Assembly (NCBI RefSeq): GCF_004799285.1
Contig: NZ_SSND01000002.1
Coordinates: 62,001 to 126,000 of the forward strand
Direction of reading: 5' to 3'
DNA from: Aliigemmobacter aestuarii
GTDB lineage: Bacteria; Pseudomonadota; Alphaproteobacteria; Rhodobacterales; Rhodobacteraceae
Length of the DNA stretch: 64,000 bases
Shown: in pieces, positions 32,605 to 41,834 of the stretch
Numbering within the stretch: the stretch's first letter is position 1
Layout: each line of letters starts with the position of its first letter
Position numbers and translations under genes: made by a program
Notes under the pieces: generated by a model
The model's database searches: none
What the model was told of the DNA's origin: nothing
Seen by the model: the letters and a program-made list of their open reading frames with translations, nothing else

Positions 32605-32763
32605 TCACGGCTTCGGACGGTCGTCCCAATCCTTGGTCAGGATGCGGTTCGCGTCGCCCTGAGGGTCGTCGAACTGCCCCTTCTTCAGCGCCCAGAAGAA
32701 CGCCACCAGCCCGACACCGCCCAGAAACAGCGACACGGGGATCAGGATGGTAAGGATTTCCAT
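32605..32763 (-). CDS. ccoS: cbb3 oxidase assembly protein CcoS
   Basis: 52 aa. One N-terminal membrane helix (EILTILIPVSLFLGGVGLVAFFWAL) is followed by KKGQFDDPQGDANRIL, the conserved CcoS tail. It is needed for cofactor insertion into CcoN in Rhodobacter. Last gene of ccoGHIS, 17 nt after ccoI. Confidence 0.93.
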   Translation of the reverse strand: MEILTILIPVSLFLGGVGLVAFFWALKKGQFDDPQGDANRILTKDWDDRPKP

Positions 32764-32780
32764 GATGGGTGTCCTGTGGG

Positions 32781-34994
32781 TTACTTCAGACGCAGCGCAT
32801 TGAGCGATACGGTAATCGACGACAGGGACATCGCCAAGGCCGCAGCCAGAGGCGTTGCCATACCGACCAGCGCCAGAGGCACGGCCACCACGTTGTAAAG
32901 CCCCGAGATCGCGAAATTCTCCTTGATCCGGCTGCGCGACTGGCGGCTGATCCGGACGGCATCGGCGATCGGGGCCATGTCCTTGCCCAAAAGCACGATA
33001 TCCGAGGCGACCCGCGCCGCATCCAGCGCCGAGGCGGGCGAGATCGATACATGCGCCGAGGCCAGCGCGGCGGTATCGTTCAACCCGTCGCCCACCATCA
33101 GGACGCGCGCGCCTTCCGCCGTCAGATCGGCCACGCGGGCGGCCTTTTCGGCCGGAAGCGCGCCCGCCACCCATTCACGGATGCCCAGGCGTTCGGCCAG
33201 ATCGGCCACCGCGCCTTCGGTATCGCCCGACAGAAGGATCACGCGCTTGCCCTGGCGGGCAAGGGCGCTGACCGCCTCTTCGGCACCGGGGCGCAGGCGG
33301 TCGGCGAAGGTGAAGGCGCGGGGGGCGCCTTCGCCCGTGCAAAGATAGGTCGCGGTGACCGGAAGCGCATCGCCCCCGCACCATTCGGCCCGGCCCAGAC
33401 GGACGCGGGTGCCACGCCAGGTGCCCTCGACGCCAAAGCCCGGAACCTCGCGCAGGTCCTCGACCCGCGCCGGATGGATGCCCGCCGCGCGGGTGGCCTG
33501 CGCCAGTGCGGTGGCCAGCGGGTGCGAGGAAACCCCCGCCAGCGCCGCCACAACCTCAAGCGCCGCGCGCGGATGATCGCCCAGGTTCGTCGGTTCGGGC
33601 GCGCCCAGTGTCAGGGTGCCGGTCTTGTCGAAGACGACGGTATCGACCTCGGCCAGACGTTCCAGCGCGGTGCCGTCCTTGATCAACAGCCCCTTGCGGA
33701 ACAGGCGCCCGCTGGCAGCGGTGACAACCGCAGGAACGGCAAGCCCAAGCGCGCAGGGGCAGGTGATGATCAGAACCGCGGCCGAGATGTTGATCGCATA
33801 GCGCAGGTCGCCGCCCGTCTTCCACATCCAGAACCCGAAGGCGGAGAAGGAAAGCAGGTGGACCAGCGGCGAATAAAGGCTTGCCGCCTGTTCGGCCAGA
33901 CTGGTGTAGCGGGTCTTGGCGGCCTCGGCCACGGCGACGAGATCGGCCATGCGATGCAGGCTCGAATCACGGCCGGCGGCGGTGACGCGCACGGTCAGCG
34001 GTCCGGTCAGGTTGACCTCGCCCGCGGCAACGATGGTGCCCTCGCCCGCCCAGGCTGGCAGGCTTTCGCCGGTCAGAAGCGACCGGTCGATTTCCGAGGT
34101 GCCTTCGGTCACGACCCCGTCGACCGGCATCCGGCCGCCCGGACGCACCTTCACCAGGTCGCCGGCGACCAGTTCTGAAATCGGCACGACGCTTTCCTCG
34201 CCGTCCCGCATGAGCGTGGCGCGCGGCACTTCCAGCGCGGCCAGCTCTTCGGCCGCAGACCGGGCGACGGCGCGCGTCCGGTGATCAAGGTAACGCCCCG
34301 CCAGCAGGAAGAAGGTCAGCATCACCGCTGCGTCGAAATAGGCGTGATGGCCGGAATGGAAGGTTTCGAAAAGCGAGATCGACGACGCGAGGATGATCGC
34401 AAGCGAGATCGGCACATCCATGCCAAGGCGCCGCGCCTTCAACGAATTCCACGCACTGCGAAAGAAGGGTTGCCCGGCGAAGATCACCGTCGGCAGGGCG
34501 ATGGCGGCGGAAATCCAATGGAACAGGTCGCGCGTCGCATCCTGCGCCCCCGACCAGACGGCGACCGACAGAAGCATGACATTCATCATGCTGAAACCGG
34601 CCACGCCAAGCCGCATCAGAAGGTCGCGGCCCTGCTTGTCCATCTCGGTCGCGGACAGAAGCCCCGCATCCAGTTCGTGCGCCTCATAGCCCACGCCCTT
34701 CAGCGCAGCGATCACCTGATCGACCGTGACCGAAGGATCGGCATCGACGGAAATCCGCCGCATCGTCAGGTTCATCCGCGCCGAACGGACGCCGGGAACG
34801 TCCTGCACCGCGCCTTCCGCCGTGGAAATGCAGGCCGCACAATGGGCGGCCGGAACGGAAAGCATCAGGCGCGCGTTGCGGCGCGCCGAAAGTTCGGCCA
34901 GCCGTTCGGCGGACGGGGCCACCGCACAGGCCGGACAGGCGGAGGGAGAGACATGCCCCGCATCCCCGGTGTCGATCCGTTCGACGGCGGTCAT
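32781..34994 (-). CDS. ccoI: copper-translocating P-type ATPase for cbb3 oxidase assembly
   Basis: 737 aa P1B-type ATPase. A Cys pair lies at 20/23; the heavy-metal-associated domain has C52-x-x-C55 (HCAAC); membrane helices begin near 135; TCPCAL is the intramembrane copper site, DKTGT the phosphorylated Asp, SSHPLA the HP motif and GDGLNDTAAL the hinge. CcoI exports copper towards the periplasm for the CuB site of CcoN. It follows ccoH by 4 nt within the ccoGHIS operon. Confidence 0.96.
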   Translation of the reverse strand: MTAVERIDTGDAGHVSPSACPACAVAPSAERLAELSARRNARLMLSVPAAHCAACISTAEGAVQDVPGVRSARMNLTMRRISVDADPSVTVDQVIAALKGVGYEAHELDAGLLSATEMDKQGRDLLMRLGVAGFSMMNVMLLSVAVWSGAQDATRDLFHWISAAIALPTVIFAGQPFFRSAWNSLKARRLGMDVPISLAIILASSISLFETFHSGHHAYFDAAVMLTFFLLAGRYLDHRTRAVARSAAEELAALEVPRATLMRDGEESVVPISELVAGDLVKVRPGGRMPVDGVVTEGTSEIDRSLLTGESLPAWAGEGTIVAAGEVNLTGPLTVRVTAAGRDSSLHRMADLVAVAEAAKTRYTSLAEQAASLYSPLVHLLSFSAFGFWMWKTGGDLRYAINISAAVLIITCPCALGLAVPAVVTAASGRLFRKGLLIKDGTALERLAEVDTVVFDKTGTLTLGAPEPTNLGDHPRAALEVVAALAGVSSHPLATALAQATRAAGIHPARVEDLREVPGFGVEGTWRGTRVRLGRAEWCGGDALPVTATYLCTGEGAPRAFTFADRLRPGAEEAVSALARQGKRVILLSGDTEGAVADLAERLGIREWVAGALPAEKAARVADLTAEGARVLMVGDGLNDTAALASAHVSISPASALDAARVASDIVLLGKDMAPIADAVRISRQSRSRIKENFAISGLYNVVAVPLALVGMATPLAAALAMSLSSITVSLNALRLK

Positions 34995-34998
34995 CCGG

Positions 34999-35466
34999 TC
35001 AGCCTTTCACGAAAAGGTCGATGCGCTGCTGAAAGGCCGTTCCGTCGGCCGCCCGCGCCTTGACATGCAGCATCCACTTGCCCGGCGCCAGCGCGACGGG
35101 GGCGGAATAGGCCCCGAGGTGCCGCACGAATTCAGGGCGGCGATCCTCATCGGCCATCGTGGTCCGCCCGACCAGGACGGACAGGTCCTGCACCTCGACC
35201 GGGGCGCCCTGCCTGTCCGAGAAGGTCAGCCGCAGTTCGCCCGCCGCCGCGTCATAATCATGCGCCAGCGTCCAGCCCAGCGATGCCTGCGCGGCGCGTT
35301 CGGCGTCGAATGTCTGGCTGGCGACGTAAGAGTTCTTCACCTCCAGCCCCGGGAAGGTGGATATCGCCTTCCACGCCATGACAACGTTGACCGCGATGAT
35401 GATCCCGAAGGCCGTCACCGTGAAAATCAGAACCTTGCGTCCGGTGATTTCACCCATGGCTGTCAC
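34999..35466 (-). CDS. ccoH: cbb3 oxidase assembly protein CcoH/FixH
   Basis: 155 aa. One membrane helix near the N-terminus (KVLIFTVTAFGIIIAVNVVMAW) and a periplasmic beta-rich FixH domain, including the NSYVASQTFD and APGKWMLHVKA blocks. It is a subunit of the assembly complex and stabilises the oxidase. The GTG at 35466 overlaps the ccoG stop (GTGA) and has AAGGA 4 nt upstream; the ATG at 35457 is a possible alternative. Confidence 0.92.
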   Translation of the reverse strand: MTAMGEITGRKVLIFTVTAFGIIIAVNVVMAWKAISTFPGLEVKNSYVASQTFDAERAAQASLGWTLAHDYDAAAGELRLTFSDRQGAPVEVQDLSVLVGRTTMADEDRRPEFVRHLGAYSAPVALAPGKWMLHVKARAADGTAFQQRIDLFVKG

Positions 35467-36893
35467 TGTCCTTTCCCGTTGAACACCGTGTCATGGTACA
35501 CGCGGCTTGTGCCGCTGGCATCCTCGATCCACAGCCGGATGTCGGTGCGGTCGGTGCTGGCGGCTGGCGTGCCGGGCGCCGCTTCCACATAGACGCGGAT
35601 CGCATAGGTTTCCTGCGCGCCGACCTCGACGGTGGTATCGTCCTCGCCTTCCAGCCGGATCGCCACCGGCGCCCCGGAAGTGACCGAAAGCGTATAGGCC
35701 ACCGTATCGCCCTGCTTGTTGCGCAGGCGCACGTCATAGGTGTTGCGCACCGTGCCGTCCGACAGGGTCACGAAAGTCGGGTTGCGGACGGGCGAGACGT
35801 TGACGTCGATCGGCGACCGCAGGAACAGCGCCACGACAAGCGCGATGCCCACGGCCGACCACAGCGTGGTGTAAAGGATCGTCCGCACCCGGAAGATATG
35901 CTTCCAGACGGATTTCGGGTCTTTCCCCTCGCGTTCGCGGGTCTCGTCGGTCAACGCAAGATAGCCGATCAGCCCGCGCGGGCGGCCGATCTTGTCCATC
36001 ATCTCGTTGCAGGCGTCGATGCACAGGCCGCAGGTGATGCAGGCCAGTTGCTGGCCGTTGCGGATGTCGATGCCCATGGGGCAGACGTTGACGCAGGCCA
36101 TGCAGTCGATGCAGTCGCCGTTGCCCGCGGCCACACCGCCCTTGGACAGCTTGCCGCGCGGCTCGCCCCGCCATTCGCGATAGGCGATGGTGATCGTGTC
36201 CTCGTCCATCATCGCGGCCTGGATGCGAGGCCAGGGGCACGCATAGATGCAGACCTGTTCGCGGAAGAACCCGCCGAACAGGAAGGTCGTTGCCGTCAGC
36301 ACGAAAATGGTGGTGTAGGCGATGGGATGGGCGGTGCCCGCCAGAAGGTTCGCCGCCAGCGTCGGCGCATCCGTGAAGTAGAACACCCAGGCGCCACCGG
36401 TCGCGAGCCCGATCAGCAGCCACAGCGCCCATTTCACCATCCGCTTGCGGAACTTCTCGAAATCCCATTTCTGCCGGTGAAGCCGCAGCCGCGCGTTGCG
36501 GTCGCCCTCGACCCAGCGTTCGACCAGGATGTAAAGGTCGGTCCACACGGTTTGCGGGCAGGCATAGCCGCACCAGACCCGCCCGGCGGCCGAGGTGAAC
36601 AGGAACAGGCCAAGCCCGGCCATGATCAGAAGCCCCGCGACGAAATAGAATTCGTGCGGCCAGATCTCGATCATGAAAAAGAAGAACCGCCGGTTCGCCA
36701 TGTCGATCAGCACCGCCTGATCGGGCAGCTGCGGCCCGCGATCCCAACGCAGCCAGGGCGTGATGTAATAGATGCCCAGCGTCACCGCCATGAGCCACCA
36801 CTTCAGGGTCCGGAAAGCGCCCTTGACACGCTTGGGAAAGACCGGCTCGCGCGCGGCGTAAAGGGATTGCGGTTCGGTATCGGGACTAGTCAC
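35463..36893 (-). CDS. ccoG: polyferredoxin CcoG (RdxA/RdxB family)
   Basis: 476 aa integral membrane iron-sulfur protein. Helices lie at about 32-50, 70-92, 140-160, 175-195 and 320-340; cytoplasmic cysteines include WCGYACPQ, VCIYACPW and two 4Fe-4S motifs, CIDCMACVNVCPMG and CITCGLCIDACNE. CcoG reduces Cu(II) for transfer by CcoI. The GTG at 36893 follows GGAGAG by about 8 nt. An ATG at 36953 in the same frame lies inside an FNR box upstream of the predicted transcription start and is rejected. First gene of ccoGHIS. Confidence 0.93.
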   Translation of the reverse strand: MTSPDTEPQSLYAAREPVFPKRVKGAFRTLKWWLMAVTLGIYYITPWLRWDRGPQLPDQAVLIDMANRRFFFFMIEIWPHEFYFVAGLLIMAGLGLFLFTSAAGRVWCGYACPQTVWTDLYILVERWVEGDRNARLRLHRQKWDFEKFRKRMVKWALWLLIGLATGGAWVFYFTDAPTLAANLLAGTAHPIAYTTIFVLTATTFLFGGFFREQVCIYACPWPRIQAAMMDEDTITIAYREWRGEPRGKLSKGGVAAGNGDCIDCMACVNVCPMGIDIRNGQQLACITCGLCIDACNEMMDKIGRPRGLIGYLALTDETREREGKDPKSVWKHIFRVRTILYTTLWSAVGIALVVALFLRSPIDVNVSPVRNPTFVTLSDGTVRNTYDVRLRNKQGDTVAYTLSVTSGAPVAIRLEGEDDTTVEVGAQETYAIRVYVEAAPGTPAASTDRTDIRLWIEDASGTSRVYHDTVFNGKGQ

Positions 36894-36952
36894 GGACTCT
36901 CTCCGGTTGGCGGCATTTTGGGCTGGTATGGCCTTTTGCGGCACGCTGAACA

Positions 36953-36966
36953 TTGACCTGCATCAA
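36953..36966 (-). promoter_or_regulatory. FnrL box of the ccoGHIS operon
   Basis: TTGATGCAGGTCAA on the minus strand (TTGAT-N4-RTCAA). Twenty-two bp further on lies CATACC as -10 (36925-36930), the exact spacing of a class II FNR promoter. The predicted start is near 36918, 25 nt before the ccoG GTG. Confidence 0.82.
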
Positions 36967-37031
36967 AAATTGCATTCAGGATACAGCTATCAAATGCGGC
37001 ATTTCGTGCGCCCGGACCCCGGGGCAGAAAT

Positions 37032-37113
37032 GAAAAAGCACCGGCACCCCCAGGAAACGCGCGAACAGGATGGGGTGCCGGTGCTTGGCCCCAGACCGAT
37101 AAGCCCAAGGTCA
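37032..37113 (-). ncRNA. candidate FnrL-dependent small RNA between ccoP and ccoG
   Basis: A complete small transcription unit with no ORF: FNR box at 37148-37161, 22-bp gap, -10 CATTCT (37120-37125), predicted start near 37113, then a terminator whose arms AAGCACCGGCACCCC (37036-37050, plus strand) and GGGGTGCCGGTGCTT (37072-37086) pair perfectly over 15 bp with a 21-nt loop and end in T5 on the minus strand. The product would be about 80 nt. The long open loop could pair with target mRNAs. It lies after the ccoNOQP terminator and before the ccoG promoter, so it belongs to neither operon. Confidence 0.45.
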
Positions 37114-37147
37114 GGTTGAAGAATGCCGCGCCTTCCGGGACCGCACA

Positions 37148-37161
37148 TTGACTTGAGTCAA
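37148..37161 (-). promoter_or_regulatory. FnrL box in front of the candidate small RNA
   Basis: TTGACTCAAGTCAA, a perfectly symmetric FNR-type palindrome 187 bp upstream of the ccoG FNR box. The -10 CATTCT lies at class II distance on the minus strand. A read-through role for ccoG is unlikely because a terminator lies in between. Confidence 0.75.
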
Positions 37162-37228
37162 ATGAACGTGAGCTTTCGTGCCCCGGTCATTCTGTCGCAG
37201 GCCGGTCACCGGGGGGGTGCGGAAATGA

Positions 37229-37253
37229 AAACGGCCCCCGACGGGGGCCGTTT
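37229..37253. terminator. terminator of ccoNOQP
   Basis: AAACGGCCCCC (37229-37239), GAC loop, GGGGGCCGTTT (37243-37253): a perfect 11-bp stem 22 nt after the ccoP stop, continued by TTTTC on the minus strand. The remainder of 36894-37274 is accounted for by two FNR boxes and the small-RNA unit. Confidence 0.92.
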
Positions 37254-37274
37254 CCGACACGTTCGAGGCGTCGC

Positions 37275-38165
37275 TTATTCGCCGCCGCCCAGACCGTGGA
37301 CATAGGCCGCCACGGCGCGGATCTGGTCTTCGCTCAGGCGCGCGTTCCAGTTCGGCATCACGCCGAAACGGGCGTTGACGACCGATTCCGTGACCGATGC
37401 GCGATCCCCGCCGTAAAGCCAGACCGCATCGCTCAGACGCGGGGCGCCCTGCGTCCGGTCGCCAGAGCCGTCTTCCATGTGGCAGGCGGCGCAGTTGTCG
37501 ACGAACACCGTCGCACCGGCTGCCGCCTTGGCGGCGTCATGCTCTTGCCCCGAGATCTGAAGGACGTATTCCACGACCTCTTCGATCTGCGCGGTCTCAA
37601 GCAGCTGGTCGGCACCGAACCGGGGCATCTCGGAATAGCGGGCATCGCCATCCGTCGTGTTCCGGATCCCGTGCGTGACGGTGTAATGGATGTCCTCCAT
37701 CGTGCCGCCCCACAGCCAGTCGTCATCCAGCAGGTTCGGGTAGCCGCCGGCCTGAACGCCCGCCGCACCGGAACCGTGGCACTGCGAACAATGGGTGCGG
37801 AACACCGCAGCCCCTGCCGCCGTCGCATACTGGTTCAGTTCCTGGTCGCCCGGAATGGCGGTCAGGTCGGCCGCGATCAGCTTGGCCTTGATCTCGGCAT
37901 TGGCGTCGTCAAAGCGCTTGATCTCTTCGGCGACGGCCAGCCGGGTATCCCCGGCGGGGCTTTGGCCCCAGATCCCCTGCGTCGCACGCGACACCAGAGG
38001 CCATGCCGGATAGAGGATCATGTAGCCGATCGACCAGATGATCGTGACATAGAAGGTCCACAGCCACCAACGCGGAAGGGGGTTGTTGTACTCTTCAATG
38101 CCGTCCCAGGTGTGGCCTGTCGTCTCGACCTCGCCGGGCTTCGTCTTCACTTGCTTGGCGCACAT
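37275..38165 (-). CDS. ccoP: cbb3 oxidase diheme cytochrome c subunit CcoP
   Basis: 296 aa. One N-terminal membrane helix (about 35-58) and two periplasmic cytochrome c domains with C126-S-Q-C-H130 and C225-A-A-C-H229; likely Met ligands are in YSEMPRFG and FGVMPNW. It passes electrons from soluble or anchored cytochrome c to CcoO. ATG 38165 follows AAGGAGG by 10 nt. Last gene of ccoNOQP, 4 nt behind ccoQ. Confidence 0.96.
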   Translation of the reverse strand: MCAKQVKTKPGEVETTGHTWDGIEEYNNPLPRWWLWTFYVTIIWSIGYMILYPAWPLVSRATQGIWGQSPAGDTRLAVAEEIKRFDDANAEIKAKLIAADLTAIPGDQELNQYATAAGAAVFRTHCSQCHGSGAAGVQAGGYPNLLDDDWLWGGTMEDIHYTVTHGIRNTTDGDARYSEMPRFGADQLLETAQIEEVVEYVLQISGQEHDAAKAAAGATVFVDNCAACHMEDGSGDRTQGAPRLSDAVWLYGGDRASVTESVVNARFGVMPNWNARLSEDQIRAVAAYVHGLGGGE

Positions 38166-38169
38166 GGTC

Positions 38170-38370
38170 TTACGCCTCCTTCGAGTTGGGGCCGGTGGTG
38201 GCTTCCGCAGCGGGCTTGCGCTCGTTGCGGAAGATCGAATTCGCAGCCTCGCTCTGCACTTTCCGGCTGCCCGGGCGGAAGGCGAAGCCCACCACACCCA
38301 GGAACAGGATCATCATGAACAGAAGCATCCAGCTGTCCGCGAACTGGCGGAGGAAGGAATAGGTTTCCAT
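38170..38370 (-). CDS. ccoQ: cbb3 oxidase small subunit CcoQ
   Basis: 66 aa with one membrane helix ([18 protein letters not shown]) and a hydrophilic tail beginning RPGSRK, the usual CcoQ layout. It stabilises the complex and in Rhodobacter sphaeroides is linked to redox signalling to PrrB. It begins 10 nt after ccoO with AAGGGG upstream. Confidence 0.92.
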   Translation of the reverse strand: METYSFLRQFADSWMLLFMMILFLGVVGFAFRPGSRKVQSEAANSIFRNERKPAAEATTGPNSKEA

Positions 38371-38380
38371 TCCGCCCCCC

Positions 38381-39106
38381 TTACCGGCCAGCGTCCGGCG
38401 TGAAGGTCGAGAAGTCGACCATCGTGCCAAGGACCTGCATGTAGGCGATGATCGCATCCATCTCGGTCAGCGCGGGCTGGCCGTCGAAGTTGCGGGTCTG
38501 CGCCCCCGGATAGCGTGCCAGAAGCCCCTCGGTATCCGCATCCGGATTGGCCTGCGCGAGGAAGTCCTCGACCGCCGCTTCCATCATCTCGTCGCTGTAG
38601 GGCACGCCGACAAGGCGGTGCGTCTTCATCGAGTCCTGGATGTAGCGGCCGTCGATCTCGGTCCGGCCAAGGAAGGCATACTTTGGCATCACCGATTCCG
38701 GCACCACCGACTGCGGATTGTTCAGGTGGTCGACGTGCCATTCATCCGAATAGCGGCCGCCCACCCGGGCCAGATCTGGGCCGGTGCGCTTCGATCCCCA
38801 CTGGAAGGGATGGTCGTACATCGATTCCGCCGCCAGCGAGTAGTGGCCATAGCGTTCGACCTCGTCCCGCATCGGGCGGATCATCTGGCTGTGGCACACA
38901 TAGCAGCCTTCGCGGATGTAGATGTCGCGACCGGCGAGTTCGAGCGGCGAGTAGGGCCGCACGCCCTCGACCTTTTCGATCGTGTTCTCCAGGTAGAACA
39001 GGGGCACGATCTGAACCAAACCACCGATCGTCACCACGAGGAAGCTGAGCACAAGGAGCAGCGTCGCGTGGGTTTCGATAGCCTTATGCTTGTCTAGAAG
39101 AGCCAT
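38381..39106 (-). CDS. ccoO: cbb3 oxidase monoheme cytochrome c subunit CcoO
   Basis: 241 aa. N-terminal anchor helix (about 13-38) and one heme c site, C68-Y-V-C-H72, in the invariant [14 protein letters not shown] block; VMPKYAFL may hold the Met ligand. It relays electrons to the heme b/b3-CuB centre of CcoN. It lies 12 nt after ccoN. Confidence 0.97.
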   Translation of the reverse strand: MALLDKHKAIETHATLLLVLSFLVVTIGGLVQIVPLFYLENTIEKVEGVRPYSPLELAGRDIYIREGCYVCHSQMIRPMRDEVERYGHYSLAAESMYDHPFQWGSKRTGPDLARVGGRYSDEWHVDHLNNPQSVVPESVMPKYAFLGRTEIDGRYIQDSMKTHRLVGVPYSDEMMEAAVEDFLAQANPDADTEGLLARYPGAQTRNFDGQPALTEMDAIIAYMQVLGTMVDFSTFTPDAGR

Positions 39107-39118
39107 CGTTTTCTCCGA

Positions 39119-40723
39119 TCATTCAGCGGGGACGAAGTTGTTCGCGTTCACCGGGGCTTTCGCCGGCTGCGCACGAACGGTCATCCAAAGGTTGTAGGCC
39201 ATGATGATGCCACCAAGCAGGTAGAGCACCCCGCCAAGACCGCGCACCACATACATCGGGAACTTCGCGCTCACCGTGTCGGCGAAGGCGTTCACGAGGA
39301 AGCCGTTGGCGTCGACTTCACGCCACATCAGGCCTTCCATGATGCCCGTCACCCACATCGCCGAAGCGTAGAGAACGATCCCGATCGTCGCGAGCCAGAA
39401 GTGCCAGCTGACCATCGACAGGCTGTAAAGCCGTTCGCGGTTCCACAGGCGCGGCACCAGGAAGTAGAGCGCGCCGAAGGTGATCATGCCGTTCCAGCCA
39501 AGGGCGCCGGAATGTACGTGGCCGATCGTCCAGTCGGTGTAGTGCGACAGCGAGTTCACCGCCTTGATCGACATCATCGGGCCTTCGAAGGTCGACATGC
39601 CGTAGAAGCCGATCGAAACCACCATCATCCGGATGATCGGATCGGTGCGCAGCTTGTCCCAGGCCCCTGACAGCGTCATCAGGCCGTTGATCATGCCACC
39701 CCAGGACGGCATCCACAGCATGATCGAGAAGGTCATGCCAAGGGTCGACGCCCAGTCAGGCAGCGCGGTGTAGTGCAGGTGGTGCGGACCGGCCCAGATG
39801 TACAGGAAGATCAGCGCCCAGAAGTGGATGATCGACAGCTTGTAGCTGAAGACCGGGCGTTCGGCCTGCTTGGGCACGAAGTAGTACATCATGCCCAGGA
39901 AGCCCGCGGTCAGGAAGAAGCCCACCGCATTGTGCCCGTACCACCACTGCACCATCGCATCCTGCACGCCCGAGAAGACCTGCACCGACTTGGAGCCGAA
40001 GACCGACACCGGGATGGACAGGTTGTTGAAGACGTGCAGCATCGCGATGGTCACGATGAAGGACAGGTAGAACCAGTTTGCCACATAGATGTGGGGTTCC
40101 TTGCGCTTGATGATCGTGCCCAGGAACACGGCCAGATAGACCAGCCAGACGATGGTCAGCCACCAGTCGACGTACCATTCCGGCTCGGCATATTCCTTCG
40201 ACTGGGTCGCGCCCAGAAGATAGCCGGTGGCCGCCAGCACGATGACCAGCTGATAACCCCAGAACACGAACCACGCCGCGTTGCCGCCCCAGAGCCGCGC
40301 CGCGCTGGTGCGCTGCACGACGTAGAACGACGACATCAGAAGGGCGTTGCCGCCGAATGCGAAGATCACCGCACTGGTGTGCAGCGGCCGCAAGCGTCCG
40401 AAGTTCAGGTAGGGCTGTGCCCATTCGATGTTCAGCGCCGGAAAGGCCAGCTGGAAGGCGATGATCACCCCCACCAGAAAGCCCACGACCCCCCAGAAGG
40501 TGGTCGCGATGGCACCGGCCCGTACCACGCCATCGAGATATTCGTTGGCTGGGGCAGGCTTGCGATCGCCCATGGTGCGCAGCACGTAAAGGAAGGTGAT
40601 CGCAGCCGCGATCATCACCGTCAGTGCATTGACCATGTAGGCAAGGTCGCGCGCATAATTGGCGGCAATCGCGGCGGCAACCGCGATCACGCCAAGCACG
40701 ACCAGTTTGATGTAATCCCACAT
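39119..40723 (-). CDS. ccoN: cbb3 oxidase catalytic subunit CcoN
   Basis: 534 aa heme-copper oxidase with about 12 helices. Heme and copper ligand histidines are visible in [51 protein letters not shown] and [13 protein letters not shown]. It reduces O2 with very high affinity and pumps protons. First gene of ccoNOQP. Its promoter region, shared with uspA, holds two FNR boxes. Confidence 0.97.
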   Translation of the reverse strand: MWDYIKLVVLGVIAVAAAIAANYARDLAYMVNALTVMIAAAITFLYVLRTMGDRKPAPANEYLDGVVRAGAIATTFWGVVGFLVGVIIAFQLAFPALNIEWAQPYLNFGRLRPLHTSAVIFAFGGNALLMSSFYVVQRTSAARLWGGNAAWFVFWGYQLVIVLAATGYLLGATQSKEYAEPEWYVDWWLTIVWLVYLAVFLGTIIKRKEPHIYVANWFYLSFIVTIAMLHVFNNLSIPVSVFGSKSVQVFSGVQDAMVQWWYGHNAVGFFLTAGFLGMMYYFVPKQAERPVFSYKLSIIHFWALIFLYIWAGPHHLHYTALPDWASTLGMTFSIMLWMPSWGGMINGLMTLSGAWDKLRTDPIIRMMVVSIGFYGMSTFEGPMMSIKAVNSLSHYTDWTIGHVHSGALGWNGMITFGALYFLVPRLWNRERLYSLSMVSWHFWLATIGIVLYASAMWVTGIMEGLMWREVDANGFLVNAFADTVSAKFPMYVVRGLGGVLYLLGGIIMAYNLWMTVRAQPAKAPVNANNFVPAE

Positions 40724-40819
40724 AATGCGTCCCTTCGTCTTGCGTCCCGGGTCGACTCAGACCTCGCCCGGGCACTTTTCGACTGTGGACGCTTTTGCCG
40801 CCCGCGGAATTGCATCGCC

Positions 40820-40833
40820 TTGATCCATGTCAA
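40820..40833 (-). promoter_or_regulatory. FnrL box for ccoNOQP
   Basis: TTGACATGGATCAA read on the minus strand. At class II distance lies CAAAAG (40792-40797), a weak -10. The predicted start is near 40785, about 62 nt before the ccoN ATG. Confidence 0.75.
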
Positions 40834-40851
40834 TCTTTACTCCGGCGTGGG

Positions 40852-40865
40852 TTGATTAAGGTCAA
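40852..40865 (+). promoter_or_regulatory. FnrL box for uspA
   Basis: TTGATTAAGGTCAA; CATGGT (40888-40893) follows at the exact class II spacing, giving a predicted start near 40900 and a 24-nt leader that contains the AGGAGG site of uspA. Confidence 0.75.
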
Positions 40866-40923
40866 TGCACGGAATCCAAACAAGGAACATGGTGTTCCGG
40901 TCACTCGTCAGGAGGAAACAACG

Positions 40924-41772
40924 ATGGCGTACAAGTCGATCCTAACCATCGCCACCGCTGCGGATCAGGTGGAGCCAGCCGTATCTGTTGCAGCCGCAAT
41001 TGCGCGGGCCCATGACGGTCATCTTGATGTGCTGGCCCTTGGGGTGGACCGCACCCAGGTTGGCTATTCCTACATTGGCGGCGGTGCCGTGCTGCTTCAG
41101 GTCGGCATGGAACGGGCCGAAGCCGATGCCAAGGCCGTCGAGGCGTCGGTGCGCAGCGCGCTGGCCGCACAACCCGACGGGCTTCGCTCGTCGGTCGAAG
41201 GGGCCGTCGCCCAATTGGGCGGGCTGGCCGATCTGGTATCGTTGCGTGCGCGGTTCGCGGATCTCGTGGTCCTGCCACAGCCCTATGACGGCAAGCACGG
41301 CGCCGACGGCGAGGCGGTGGTCGAATCGGCCCTGTTCGAAGGCCAGGCCCCGGTGATGATCCTGCCGACCAACGCCAGCGCGGCCTACAAGCAGCCCGAC
41401 CGGATCGTGATCGGCTGGAACCAGAGCCGCGAGGCGATGGTGGCGGTGCGCCGCGCCCTGCCGTTCCTGAAGCGTGCGAGCCTTGTGAACATCGCCGTCA
41501 TCGACCCGCCGACGCATGGGCCGGAACGATCCGACCCCGGCGGTTCGCTGTGCCAGATGCTGGTGCGTCACGGCGTGAAGGCCGAGGTTTCGGTTCTGGC
41601 CAAGACGATGCCGCGCGTGTCCGACGTTCTGGCCCGCCACGTGGCCGACACCGGCGCGGATCTTCTGGTGATGGGGGCGTATGGCCATTCCCGCTTTACC
41701 GAGGCGATCCTGGGCGGCGCGACGCGCAACATGCTGGAAAAGGCCGAAGTGCCGCTGTTCATGGCGCACTGA
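40924..41772 (+). CDS. uspA: universal stress protein, tandem UspA
   Basis: 282 aa with two UspA folds. The second ends in the nucleotide-binding signature GADLLVMGAYGHSRFTEAILGGATRNML; the first is degenerate (ADLVVLPQPYDG). Tandem UspA proteins bind ATP or act as stress-signalling proteins. ATG 40924 follows AGGAGG by 8 nt. It is divergent from ccoN under its own FNR box, so induction at low oxygen is expected. Confidence 0.9.
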   Translation: MAYKSILTIATAADQVEPAVSVAAAIARAHDGHLDVLALGVDRTQVGYSYIGGGAVLLQVGMERAEADAKAVEASVRSALAAQPDGLRSSVEGAVAQLGGLADLVSLRARFADLVVLPQPYDGKHGADGEAVVESALFEGQAPVMILPTNASAAYKQPDRIVIGWNQSREAMVAVRRALPFLKRASLVNIAVIDPPTHGPERSDPGGSLCQMLVRHGVKAEVSVLAKTMPRVSDVLARHVADTGADLLVMGAYGHSRFTEAILGGATRNMLEKAEVPLFMAH

Positions 41773-41795
41773 AAAGACCGGCCAAGGACACCTGT

Positions 41796-41826
41796 CGCGG
41801 CGCGCGGCCCCACCCGGCGCGCCGCG
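41796..41826. terminator. possible bidirectional terminator between uspA and the second mttB-like gene
   Basis: CGCGGCGCGC (41796-41805) and GCGCGCCGCG (41817-41826) form a perfect 10-bp stem with an 11-nt loop in the 62-bp convergent gap. No T-run on either side. Confidence 0.5.
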
Positions 41827-41834
41827 TTCAGGCC

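Noticed and set aside
36953-36953. ATG at 36953 as the ccoG start
   Set aside because: It lies inside the FNR box upstream of the predicted transcription start; GTG 36893 has a ribosome site.
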